8,220 nucleotides of DNA from Clostridia bacterium (GCA_024404125.1 JAKSQL010000037.1:1-8220); one strand, 5' to 3'. Shown: positions 1 to 6,243, counted from the stretch's first letter. A program made the numbers and translations. Notes: generated by a model from the sequence alone, not told the origin.

Positions 1-2
1 GT

Positions 3-86
3 ACGGGTATGAAGTGTGAGGAAATAAACCCCACCGAAACTAACACGCAAGACGCAGAAACGGTTTTCGCAACCGCAGCGGCATAA
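3..86 (+). CDS. 3' end of an unidentified gene (partial)
   Basis: This is the only + strand frame open from the window edge to a plausible stop, TAA at 84-86. It would encode a 27-residue tail, polar and acidic in the middle (EEINPTETNTQDAE) and ending in an alanine-rich VFATAAA. A rho-independent terminator follows 10 bases after the stop, which fits a real gene end. The tail carries no recognisable domain, so the product cannot be named. The other two + frames stop within the first 18 bases. The reading could still be chance, since 28 open codons are not strong evidence on their own. Confidence 0.5.
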   Translation, partial: TGMKCEEINPTETNTQDAETVFATAAA

Positions 87-96
87 AATAAAACGT

Positions 97-130
97 GAGT
101 GCAAAAGTTTTTGCACTCCCCTTATTTTTT
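97..130 (+). terminator. Rho-independent terminator, probably bidirectional
   Basis: A 10-base stem, GAGTGCAAAA (97-106) against TTTTGCACTC (109-118), is followed by a short C run and TTATTTTTTT. The innermost A-T pairs probably stay open, as only two bases separate the arms. It sits just after the partial + strand gene. Read on the minus strand, the same stem is followed by ACGTTTTATTTTA, so it may also stop the acetyltransferase gene converging from the right. Confidence 0.8.
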
Positions 131-137
131 TACTTTT

Positions 138-617
138 TTATAAATCTTTTAAATACCAAACATTGCAAGCAAAATGTTCGCCGTCTAAAAGGCAGGTATA
201 TGTACGCTTAAACCCGTGCTTTTCGTAAAATTTATGCGCTCTTTTCATATTGTCAAGCGTTTCAAGATAGCACTGTTTATAATGCTTTTTTGCAAAGTCA
301 AGCGAAGCACTTAAAAGTTTTTCGGCAACACCCGTACCCCTCGCAATAGGCAGTGCATACATTTTTTGGAGTTCGCATACGTCCTTATTACCTTTGATTT
401 CGCCTATGCCGCAGCAAGCAACAAGTTCACAGTTTTCGTCTTGTGCAACAAAATACTTGCGACCTTTTTTTGAATACAGCTCAAAAAAGCAACCGAGCGT
501 GCTGTCCGCCCATGCGGTACCTTCGTGGTTTGCACCGTATTCTATAAGACACGAGCGGATAATATTTTCCACCGCCGCGTTATCCTTTTTTTCGATTTCT
601 CTTATTTTATAATTCAA
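138..617 (-). CDS. GNAT family N-acetyltransferase, TTG start
   Basis: A 159-residue protein of the GNAT fold, which transfers an acetyl group from acetyl-CoA to an amine; the substrate cannot be told from sequence. Visible features are the acetyl-CoA pyrophosphate-binding motif A at about residues 84-102 (LQKMYALPIARGTGVAEKLL, with R-G-T-G-V-A as the Q/R-x-x-G-x-G/A loop) and the C-terminal motif B region at 118-136 (LETLDNMKRAHKFYEKHGF). The length is normal for a single-domain GNAT and no signal peptide or membrane segment is seen. The start is TTG: the first internal Met is near residue 86, inside motif A, and a ribosome binding site GGTGG lies 6 bases upstream of the TTG. It is a single gene, convergent with the left-hand gene and divergent from the udp operon. 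Family assignment is sure; function is not. Confidence 0.88.
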   Translation of the reverse strand: MNYKIREIEKKDNAAVENIIRSCLIEYGANHEGTAWADSTLGCFFELYSKKGRKYFVAQDENCELVACCGIGEIKGNKDVCELQKMYALPIARGTGVAEKLLSASLDFAKKHYKQCYLETLDNMKRAHKFYEKHGFKRTYTCLLDGEHFACNVWYLKDL

Positions 618-623
618 TTTAAT

Positions 624-628
624 CCACC
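624..628 (-). promoter_or_regulatory. Ribosome binding site that fixes a TTG start
   Basis: On the minus strand the sequence reads GCGGTGGATTAAATTG; GGTGG (CCACC on the + strand) ends 6 bases before the TTG at 617. No ATG or GTG is placed suitably nearby, so this site supports TTG as the true initiation codon of the acetyltransferase. Confidence 0.65.
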
Positions 629-641
629 GCTTTCAATTAAC

Positions 642-669
642 ATTATACACGTATTTACAAAAACTACAA
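642..669 (-). promoter_or_regulatory. Candidate sigma-A promoter for the minus-strand acetyltransferase
   Basis: A perfect -10 box TATAAT (ATTATA at 642-647 on the + strand) lies about 25 bases before the TTG start. The -35 is weak: TTGTAG (664-669) at a 16-base spacing matches only the TTG half of the consensus. Transcription would begin around 635, giving a short leader with room only for the ribosome binding site. Confidence 0.5.
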
Positions 670-692
670 GAGAAAGAAAGTCATATATTTTG

Positions 693-721
693 TTGCATAA
701 AAAAGAATAATGTTGTATAAT
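693..721 (+). promoter_or_regulatory. Sigma-A promoter of the udp-HD-DUF3137-lemA operon
   Basis: TTGCAT at 693-698 and a perfect TATAAT at 716-721 are separated by the ideal 17 bases. Transcription should start near 728, leaving a leader of about 24 bases. The leader holds GGAG (741-744), 7 bases before the udp start, and has no room for a riboswitch. The promoter is divergent from that of the minus-strand acetyltransferase. Confidence 0.8.
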
Positions 722-751
722 TGTATAAATTGAAATTTTAGGAGAAACCGT

Positions 752-1522
752 ATGGAAATAGAAAAATCTTATCATATAGGATTTGACGGCGGTCACAATG
801 CGAGATATGCCATATTGCCGGGTGATCCGGGAAGGGTTAAAAGCATAGCAAAACATCTGGATAATGCTGAGTTTTTGGCACAAAACCGTGAATACACAAC
901 CTATATTGGCGAACTTTGCGGTGAAAAGGTAATAGTAATGTCTACCGGTATGGGAGGTCCCTCTACTGCAATAGGTGTAGAAGAACTTTACCGTACGGGT
1001 GTAGATACTTTTATAAGGGTTGGAACCTGCGGCGGTATGCAACTTGAAGTATCAGGCGGCGATTTGGTAGTGGCAACCGGATCTGTAAGAATGGAAGGTA
1101 CCACTAAAGAGTACGTTCCGATAGAGTTCCCTGCCGTCCCCGATATAAACGTTACAAACGCGCTTATTTGCGCCTGCGAAAAAATAAATGCAAACTGTCA
1201 CGCGGGTATTGTGCAGAGTAAAGACTCTTTTTACGGTCAGCACAACCCCGAGCGTATGCCCGTAGGGTACGAACTTAAAGAAAAGTGGAACGCTTGGATA
1301 AAGGCAGGGTGTCTTGCATCGGAGATGGAAAGTGCGGCACTGTTTATTGTATCTTCTGTCTTAAGGGCAAGAGCCGGCGCGGTATTTACGTGTGTTTGGA
1401 ATCAGGAACGCGCAAACAGAGGTCTGTCAAATCCCGAAACACACGATAATGAAAAGGCGATAACAGCAGCAGTAGAGGCAATAAAGTTGCTTATCGAAAA
1501 AGATAAAAAGGTTAGTTTATAA
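752..1522 (+). CDS. udp: Uridine phosphorylase (NP-I nucleoside phosphorylase family)
   Basis: A 256-residue cytoplasmic enzyme that splits uridine with phosphate into uracil and ribose-1-phosphate in pyrimidine salvage. Its length matches E. coli Udp (253 residues). Seen in order: the phosphate-binding GDPGR at 24-28; RVGTCGG at 89-95 with the phosphate-contacting Arg and the Thr of the sugar site; DSFYGQHNPER at 158-168, carrying the Phe and Gln/Arg region that in uridine phosphorylases contacts uracil; and EMESA at 191-195, the ribose-binding Glu-Met-Glu. The Q...R pair supports uridine over purine nucleosides, although related enzymes can be broad. GGAG at 741-744 supports the ATG start. 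First gene of a four-gene operon; the HD-protein start follows the stop by 15 bases. No oddities were seen. Confidence 0.92.
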   Translation: MEIEKSYHIGFDGGHNARYAILPGDPGRVKSIAKHLDNAEFLAQNREYTTYIGELCGEKVIVMSTGMGGPSTAIGVEELYRTGVDTFIRVGTCGGMQLEVSGGDLVVATGSVRMEGTTKEYVPIEFPAVPDINVTNALICACEKINANCHAGIVQSKDSFYGQHNPERMPVGYELKEKWNAWIKAGCLASEMESAALFIVSSVLRARAGAVFTCVWNQERANRGLSNPETHDNEKAITAAVEAIKLLIEKDKKVSL

Positions 1523-1524
1523 TT

Positions 1525-1532
1525 GGCGGTGA
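1525..1532 (+). promoter_or_regulatory. Ribosome binding site that decides the HD-protein start
   Basis: GGCGGTGA matches the ideal GGAGGTGA at 7 of 8 positions and ends 5 bases before ATG at 1538. In-frame TTG (1523) and GTG (1529) lie on or inside this site and have no site of their own, so ATG 1538 is preferred. The site starts just after the udp stop, so translation is probably coupled. Confidence 0.7.
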
Positions 1533-1537
1533 ATAAA

Positions 1538-2425
1538 ATGATAGTGGCAAATACCGATTTTCTTTGTGAAAAGCGATTAAAAGGTCTTGACTTAAATCTT
1601 CATTTGCTTTACAAGAACAGTATTTTTGCCATAGACCGTTTGCTTACAAACTATAAAGCGGTTTTTCCGTTCTTTACAAATCACACCTTTGAACATTCCG
1701 AGCAGGTAATAAACTACTGCAATATTATTGCGGGCAGTGAAAATATAGAAAAACTTAATGCGGACGAAATTTACATTCTGCTTATGGGGGCAAGTCTTCA
1801 CGATGTGGGTATGGGAATATCAGAGTCCGATATATACGAATTAAAGTATAATATAAAAGGATTTGCCGAATATGAGCATAATCATCCGTATACTACACTC
1901 TCAGAACTTGCGAGAAAATTTCATCAGGAGTTCGGCGCGGAGTTTGTAAAAAAGTACCGTGATGTTTTTGAGATACCTACCGATGAGCACCTGTACTGTA
2001 TATGTCAGGTCATACGCGGACACAGAAAAATGGATTTTCTCGATAAAAAGGAGTTTTCTCCTCGGTATATGCTTCAAAACGGTAACGCGGTAAGACTGCC
2101 GTATATCGCCTCTCTTGTTAAACTCGCCGATGAAATTGACGTTACTTCAGACCGAAATCTCTTTTTCGATTATTCGGTTACGGATTCACGGTGGTCTAAA
2201 AAGCAAACTATGTGCTATAAATGTCATAAGGCGATAAAAAAGCTTTGCATAAAGGACAGTGTACTTACTTTGTGTTTTGATACCCAAGATAACGATGTAT
2301 ACACCGAAATAATGAATATGCAAAACAAGGTACATAAAACCTTTAAAGAGTTTGCCGATGTGGTAAAATCTCAAAACGATTTTACACTTATGCAAAATTC
2401 GGTATGCTTTTTAAGGCAATTTTAA
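1538..2425 (+). CDS. HD-domain (HD-CE-like) metal-dependent phosphohydrolase family protein
   Basis: A 295-residue soluble protein. The metal-binding pattern of the HD superfamily is visible: His53 in HTFEHSEQV, the His88-Asp89 doublet in LLMGASLHDVGMG, His116 in EHNHPYTTLSE, His162 in VIRGHRKMDF, and Asp198 in VKLADEIDVTSDR. The RGHR segment and the LADEID segment fit the HD-CE type of HD domain better than the GGDEF-linked HD-GYP type. HD proteins usually hydrolyse phosphate esters, often of nucleotides. The substrate here is unknown; its position after uridine phosphorylase only hints at a nucleotide. The last 90 or so residues, rich in Lys and Cys early on, match nothing recognised. ATG 1538 is chosen on its ribosome binding site; an upstream TTG at 1523 would add five residues. 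The DUF3137 gene follows after 10 bases. Confidence 0.8.
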   Translation: MIVANTDFLCEKRLKGLDLNLHLLYKNSIFAIDRLLTNYKAVFPFFTNHTFEHSEQVINYCNIIAGSENIEKLNADEIYILLMGASLHDVGMGISESDIYELKYNIKGFAEYEHNHPYTTLSELARKFHQEFGAEFVKKYRDVFEIPTDEHLYCICQVIRGHRKMDFLDKKEFSPRYMLQNGNAVRLPYIASLVKLADEIDVTSDRNLFFDYSVTDSRWSKKQTMCYKCHKAIKKLCIKDSVLTLCFDTQDNDVYTEIMNMQNKVHKTFKEFADVVKSQNDFTLMQNSVCFLRQF

Positions 2426-2435
2426 GGGAGGAAAT

Positions 2436-3323
2436 ATGGAAGAACTTTACACAAAACTCAAATCAATGCAAAGAAAATCGGGATGGGGCATAGGTCTTAT
2501 GCTTTTGTTCATTGTTTTGGCGGTTATAGTTTTATCCTTAAAAGGCGGAATGGGGTTGGTATTGTTTATACCTGCCGTAATAGCGGGAATTATAGGTATA
2601 ACCTCTTATAAAAAATACACCGCGTGTTTTAAGGAAAACGTGGTAAAAGCGGCACTTGAAGAGGTGTTTGGCGATGTGACCTTTACACCTAAAAGCGGTA
2701 TTCCTTATGACGTTGTATATTCTACGGGAATGATACAAACGGGCAACAGATATTCCTCAAACGACCTTGTTGCAGGCGAATACAAGGGCGTAAAGTTTGC
2801 TCAAAGCGATGTATGTATCGAGGAAGAAACGGTTGACAGTGACGGTAATACAAGTACCACCACCATTTTTCAGGGCAGATGGATGACCTTTGATTTCAAT
2901 AAAGAGTTCCGTTGCGATTTACAAATAGTATCGCGTTGGTTTGGTGCATCTAAACGTAAGGGCGGACTCTTTTCAAGGAAAGAGAATAAACTCAGTAAAC
3001 TTGAATTTGAAAACGAAACCTTTAATAAAGAGTTCAAGGTCTACGGTCAAAATCAGGAAGAAGCGTTTTATTTAATAACTCCGCAGATTATGGAATCGCT
3101 TTTAAATCTGCGCACTACTCTTAAAGCCCCGATTATGCTTATGTTTGTAGGCGGTGTGTTACATATTGCGGTCAATAATAACAAAGATGCTTTCGAGGCA
3201 AAACTTTTCGGCAAGCTTGATTTAGACGTAGAAAAACAGCGTGGTATCGGCGATACCAGAGTTATTACCGATTTTGTGGACGGTATGGCTATGGAACGTG
3301 ATATATACAAAAGCAACATTTAA
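2436..3323 (+). CDS. DUF3137 family membrane protein
   Basis: A 295-residue protein with two adjacent hydrophobic stretches near the N-terminus (about residues 18-35 and 39-57). These form a helical hairpin in the membrane, leaving a large C-terminal domain probably in the cytoplasm. The rest shows the DUF3137 pattern: a SNDLVAGEYKGVKFAQSDV segment (108-126), an acidic, Thr-rich loop (129-143), FQGRWMTFDFNKEF (146-159), and LEFENETFNKEFKVYGQNQEEAFYLITP (189-216). The family has no established biochemical function. A strong GGGAGG (2426-2431) lies 4 bases before ATG, straight after the HD-gene stop. A LemA gene follows after 12 bases; the two families are often neighbours, which suggests a shared membrane role (inference). 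Confidence 0.85.
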   Translation: MEELYTKLKSMQRKSGWGIGLMLLFIVLAVIVLSLKGGMGLVLFIPAVIAGIIGITSYKKYTACFKENVVKAALEEVFGDVTFTPKSGIPYDVVYSTGMIQTGNRYSSNDLVAGEYKGVKFAQSDVCIEEETVDSDGNTSTTTIFQGRWMTFDFNKEFRCDLQIVSRWFGASKRKGGLFSRKENKLSKLEFENETFNKEFKVYGQNQEEAFYLITPQIMESLLNLRTTLKAPIMLMFVGGVLHIAVNNNKDAFEAKLFGKLDLDVEKQRGIGDTRVITDFVDGMAMERDIYKSNI

Positions 3324-3335
3324 AGGAGAATACTT

Positions 3336-3854
3336 ATGGAAATTTTAATCGGTGTAATTATTTTGGCACTTATTCTTTTGCTTGTTTACATTTCGATACT
3401 TAACAAACTTTCGCGCGCACAGGTGAAAATTGACGAGGCGGAGAGCGGTATAGATGTTGCTCTTACCAAGCGGTATGACGTTCTTACAAAGCAACTTGAC
3501 ATAGTAAAGGGTTATGCAAAGCACGAAAGCGAAACGATTGAAAAAGTTATCGAACTTCGCCGCGGTATGCCTATCGAGGAAAAATCCGCCGCATTAGCGC
3601 AAATGAACGATATGCAAAAGAGCATAAATGTTGTAGCGGAAGCATACCCCGAACTTCGTTCTTCCGAGAACTTTAAAAGTTTGCAGGCATCTGTAAACGA
3701 TACCGAGGAGCATTTGCAGGCGGCAAGACGTGCTTATAATGCAAACGTATCGGCATATAATCAAATGATAGTTGTATTTCCGTCAAGCATAGTTGCAAAT
3801 TTAAAAGGTCTTACAAAGCGCGACTTTTTTGTGGCGGAAGAAACGAAACGTTAA
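3336..3854 (+). CDS. lemA: LemA family protein
   Basis: A 172-residue protein with one N-terminal membrane helix (about residues 3-23), then a long helical domain exposed beyond the membrane. Family landmarks are clear: LNKLSRAQVKIDEAESGIDVALTKRYDVL (22-50), AEAYPELRSSENF (101-113), the RRAYNANVSAYNQ segment (131-143), and FPSSIVANLKG (148-158). LemA proteins form helical bundles of unknown role. The length is close to the usual 180-200, with a short C-terminal tail. GGAG (3325-3328) lies 7 bases before ATG. It is the last gene of the udp operon. The symbol refers to the family, not to a proven function. Confidence 0.92.
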   Translation: MEILIGVIILALILLLVYISILNKLSRAQVKIDEAESGIDVALTKRYDVLTKQLDIVKGYAKHESETIEKVIELRRGMPIEEKSAALAQMNDMQKSINVVAEAYPELRSSENFKSLQASVNDTEEHLQAARRAYNANVSAYNQMIVVFPSSIVANLKGLTKRDFFVAEETKR

Positions 3855-3879
3855 AATGGATTTTTAGAACTTGGTAATC

Positions 3880-3908
3880 AGGTCTTTTGACCTCATTATA
3901 ATATTATT
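3880..3908 (+). terminator. Weak hairpin after lemA, possible operon terminator
   Basis: AGGTC (3880-3884) and GACCT (3889-3893) form a 5-base stem with a TTTT loop. An AT-rich stretch follows, but the T run begins only about 14 bases later, so as a terminator it is poor and some read-through into the next gene is likely. A perfect TATAAT at 3897-3902 within this stretch could be the -10 of a promoter for the downstream leader, but no good -35 is present at the right distance. Confidence 0.3.
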
Positions 3909-3925
3909 TTTTAGGAGATTGCTTT

Positions 3926-3961
3926 TTGAAAAAGTACAAATCATCGGAGATTGCAGCATAA
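3926..3961 (+). CDS. Candidate 11-residue leader peptide
   Basis: A short ORF, TTG AAA AAG TAC and onward, would encode MKKYKSSEIAA. AGGAG (3913-3917) lies 8 bases upstream of the TTG, a good ribosome binding site. Its TAA stop (3959-3961) forms the first three pairs of a long hairpin. That layout (well-placed ribosome site, tiny ORF, stop in the hairpin base, then an acetyltransferase gene) is what translation-controlled leaders look like. Against it, the start is TTG and the peptide matches no known leader that I recognise. A nine-base direct repeat, GGAGATTGC, occurs at its ribosome site (3914-3922) and within the ORF (3946-3954). Confidence 0.35.
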   Translation: MKKYKSSEIAA

Positions 3962-4005
3962 CCGCGTAAGGTTTGTGCAGTCTTACAAACCTCCCGCGGT
4001 TACGC
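3956..4005 (+). promoter_or_regulatory. Long hairpin in the leader of the acetyltransferase gene
   Basis: TAACCGCG (3959-3966) pairs with CGCGGTTA (3995-4002), and AGGTTTGT (3969-3976) pairs with ACAAACCT (3985-3992), giving 16 Watson-Crick pairs around a 2x2 internal loop. GC (3956-3957) and GC (4004-4005) extend the base past one mismatch. The terminal loop is GCAGTCTT. No T run follows, so it is not a normal terminator. The 3' arm holds CCTCC (3990-3994), a perfect complement of GGAGG (4026-4030) in the next gene's ribosome site, so alternative pairing could switch translation (inference). Confidence 0.6.
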
Positions 4006-4037
4006 ATTGAAGTCAACAATTTTCAGGAGGAAAAACA

Positions 4038-4664
4038 ATGAATAAAAATGACTTTACAATCCGTTTGGAAAAAAGCGGAGAATATAGAGAAGTTGAAAAC
4101 CTTATAAGAGAATCGTTCTGGAACGTGTACCGTCCCGGTTGCAGTGAACATTATGTAATCCACACTTTAAGGGAAAACCCCGATTTTGTAAAAGAACTTG
4201 ATTTTGTAATGGAGCAAAACGGCAAAATTATAGGTCAAAATATGTTTATGAAAGCGCAGGTAACGGGGGATAACGGCGAGAATGTGCCTGTTTTAACGAT
4301 GGGCCCTATTTGCATAACTCCAGAACTTAAACGTAAGGGTTACGGCAAAAAATTGCTTGATTATTCGCTCAATAAAGCCACCGAACTCGGTTTCGGCGCG
4401 GTGATGTTTGAAGGCAATATTGCGTTTTACGGAAAAAGCGGTTTTGATTATGCCTCAAATTTCGGAATACGTTACCACGGCTTGCCCGATGGGGCAGATG
4501 CATCGTTCTTTCTTTGTAAAGAACTGATTAAGGGGTATCTCGACGGTGTCAGCGGTGTATATCATACACCGAGCGGCTATTATGTTGATAATGATAAGGT
4601 CGAGGAATTCGATAAACAGTTCCCGAAAAAGACAAAGCTAAAACTTAAAGGGCAAATTTTCTAA
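4038..4664 (+). CDS. GNAT family N-acetyltransferase (YhbS/COG3153-like)
   Basis: A 208-residue protein with the GNAT core in its first 140 residues. Motif A is at about 86-107 (LTMGPICITPELKRKGYGKKLLDY), where R-K-G-Y-G-K is the acetyl-CoA pyrophosphate loop. Motif B follows with FYGKSGFDYA at 130-139. The shape (GPI.I.PE...KGYG..L...L and FY...GF) resembles the predicted acetyltransferases of the COG3153 group, whose substrates are mostly unknown. The C-terminal 65 residues form a family-typical extension ending in a Lys-rich stretch. AGGAGG (4025-4030) lies 7 bases before ATG, so the start is firm. It follows the lemA operon after a 183-base leader with a hairpin and ends just before a strong terminator. 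Confidence 0.88.
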   Translation: MNKNDFTIRLEKSGEYREVENLIRESFWNVYRPGCSEHYVIHTLRENPDFVKELDFVMEQNGKIIGQNMFMKAQVTGDNGENVPVLTMGPICITPELKRKGYGKKLLDYSLNKATELGFGAVMFEGNIAFYGKSGFDYASNFGIRYHGLPDGADASFFLCKELIKGYLDGVSGVYHTPSGYYVDNDKVEEFDKQFPKKTKLKLKGQIF

Positions 4665-4668
4665 ACGA

Positions 4669-4716
4669 AAACTCGGGTTAAAAGCAGTTTTTGCTTTTAA
4701 CCCGAGTTTGTTTTTT
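4669..4716 (+). terminator. Very strong rho-independent terminator between convergent genes
   Basis: A perfect 18-base stem pairs 4669-4686 with 4692-4709 around a GTTTT loop. It has a GC-rich lower middle (CTCGGG with CCCGAG) and is followed by a T run at 4711-4716. It ends the acetyltransferase transcript five bases after its stop. On the minus strand the stem is followed by TCGTTTAG, a poorer tract, so it may also stop the IMP dehydrogenase transcript ending at 4722. Confidence 0.92.
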
Positions 4717-4721
4717 ACCTT

Positions 4722-6230
4722 TTATTTTATGCTTCCGAGTGAAGTTTCTTTTTGTATAGCGTCGTGTGCGCCGCCCTCACCTATGCTTGTAGCCGAAACA
4801 AGAGTGAGTTTTGCATTCTTTCTGAAATCGGGAATATTAAGCGCACCGCAATTACACATTGTGGATTTAACCTTGCTTAAAGATAGCGCGACGTTATCTT
4901 TAAGTGAGCCGGCATAAGGTACGTAAGAGTCAACACCTTCTTCAAAAGAAAGTTTCTTATCGCCTCCTAAATCGTATCTCTGCCAGTTTCTTGCACGGTT
5001 TGAGCCCTCGCCCCAATACTCTTTATAGTAATTTCCGTTAATGGTAATTTTGTTGGTGGGACTTTCGTCGAACCTTGCAAAGTATCTGCCGAGCATAAGA
5101 AAATCCGCACCCATTGCAAGGGCTAAAGTCATATGGTGGTCGTGAACTATGCCGCCGTCAGAACATACGGGTACATATATACCGGTCTCCTCCAGATATT
5201 TATCCCGCTCGCGGCATACATCAATAAGTGCCGTTGCCTGACCGCGTCCGATACCCTTCTGCTCACGGGTAATGCATATGGAGCCGCCGCCTATACCTAC
5301 CTTTATAAAGTCTGCACCGCAGTCCGCAAGGAAACGGAAACCTTCTTTGTCTACAACGTTTCCCGCGCCTACTTTAACGCTTTCACCGTAGTGCTCTCTT
5401 ATCCAGTTAATAGTAAGTTTTTGCCATTCGGAAAAGCCCTCGGAAGAATCGATACACAGTACATCTGCTCCCGCATCAATTAAAGCGGGAACACGCTCGG
5501 CATAATCTCTTGTGTTGATACCTGCGCCTATAACGTAGCGCTTTTCGCCGTCAAGCAACTCGTTGGGGTTTTCTTTGTGAGCATCATAGTCTTTTCTGAA
5601 AACGAAGTAAAGCAAATTTCCGTTTTTATCAACTATCGGAAGTGAGTTTAATTTATGGTCCCAAATAATATCGTTTGCCATCTTTAAGGTGGTGTTTTCA
5701 TCACCCGTGATAAGATTTTCAAACGGTGTCATAAATTCCGAAACTTTCATATCGGGGGACATTCTGCTTACCCTGTAATCTCTGCTTGTAACAATACCTA
5801 AAAGTTTGCCGTTTGGGGCGCCGTCAACCGTAACGGCGGCGGTGGAATGTCCGGTTTTTTCTTTAAGTGCGACAACGTCTTTTAAAGTATCGTCGGGGCG
5901 AAGATTTGAATCGCTTACAACAAATCCCGCCTTATAAGATTTTGCACGCTTTACCATAGCGGCTTGACTTTCAACCGACTGCGAGCCGTATATAAAAGAC
6001 ACACCGCCTTCTCTTGCAAGGGCAACGGCAAGTTTTTCGCCCGATACAGACTGCATTATAGCCGAGGTTAAAGGAATATTCATCTGTATGGCGCTTTCCT
6101 CACCTTTTTTAAAGCGAACAAGCGGAGTTTTAAGGTCAACGTTTGCGGGTATGCATTTAGACGATGAATACCCCGGAACAAGCAGATATTCGTTAAAAGT
6201 ATGAGAAGTTTCCTCGAAATAAAAAGCCAT
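4722..6230 (-). CDS. guaB: IMP dehydrogenase, Tritrichomonas-type
   Basis: A 502-residue cytoplasmic enzyme oxidising IMP to XMP with NAD+, the committed step of GMP synthesis. It has the barrel plus a CBS pair at about residues 100-220 (LRPDDTLKDVVALKE; FMTPFENLITGDENTTL). Catalytic Cys319 lies in KVGIGGGSICITREQKGIGR, NAD-side Asp261 in CIDSSEGFSEW, IMP-ribose Asp358 in CSDGG, the catalytic flap Arg418-Tyr419 in NWQRYDLGG, and Glu485-Gly-Gly at the cation site. These numbers equal those of the Tritrichomonas foetus enzyme (503 residues), as do Lys310 and Arg382, linked there to mycophenolic acid resistance. The usual bacterial form reads GIGPGSICTTR, so this is a distinct branch. The frame stays open upstream to 6386, but the ATG at 6230 has a GGGAG site and a promoter just behind it. 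GMP synthesis is the likely but unproven role. Confidence 0.93.
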   Translation of the reverse strand: MAFYFEETSHTFNEYLLVPGYSSSKCIPANVDLKTPLVRFKKGEESAIQMNIPLTSAIMQSVSGEKLAVALAREGGVSFIYGSQSVESQAAMVKRAKSYKAGFVVSDSNLRPDDTLKDVVALKEKTGHSTAAVTVDGAPNGKLLGIVTSRDYRVSRMSPDMKVSEFMTPFENLITGDENTTLKMANDIIWDHKLNSLPIVDKNGNLLYFVFRKDYDAHKENPNELLDGEKRYVIGAGINTRDYAERVPALIDAGADVLCIDSSEGFSEWQKLTINWIREHYGESVKVGAGNVVDKEGFRFLADCGADFIKVGIGGGSICITREQKGIGRGQATALIDVCRERDKYLEETGIYVPVCSDGGIVHDHHMTLALAMGADFLMLGRYFARFDESPTNKITINGNYYKEYWGEGSNRARNWQRYDLGGDKKLSFEEGVDSYVPYAGSLKDNVALSLSKVKSTMCNCGALNIPDFRKNAKLTLVSATSIGEGGAHDAIQKETSLGSIK

Positions 6231-6238
6231 AATAAATA

Positions 6239-6243
6239 CTCCC
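6239..6243 (-). promoter_or_regulatory. Ribosome binding site that fixes the IMP dehydrogenase start
   Basis: On the minus strand AAAGGGAG ends 8 bases before the ATG at 6230 (CTCCC on the + strand). The open frame continues 52 codons further upstream, but that stretch contains the promoter and encodes a sequence unlike any IMP dehydrogenase N-terminus. The MAFYFEETSHTFNEYLL start matches the family. Confidence 0.85.

Noticed and set aside
614..1042. 142-codon minus-strand open frame over the udp start
   Set aside because: It is antisense to udp, shows no family features and overlaps both divergent promoters. It is a shadow of udp coding.
1523..1537. TTG or GTG start for the HD protein directly after the udp stop
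   Set aside because: These codons lie in or next to the GGCGGTGA site that serves ATG 1538.
3887..3902. Promoter with TTGACC (-35) and TATAAT (-10)
   Set aside because: Only 4 bases separate the boxes, far from 16-18. The TATAAT remains possible, but other -35 candidates are poor.
3959..4002. T-box riboswitch, because ACCGCG and CGCGGT occur in the hairpin before the acetyltransferase
   Set aside because: The T-box needs AGGGTGG-like bases directly before ACCGCG; here the sequence is GCAGCATA. The leader is too short for the specifier stem, and no terminator T run follows.
5133..5483. 116-codon + strand open frame inside the IMP dehydrogenase gene
   Set aside because: It is antisense to a highly conserved catalytic region, with no ribosome site and no recognisable domain.
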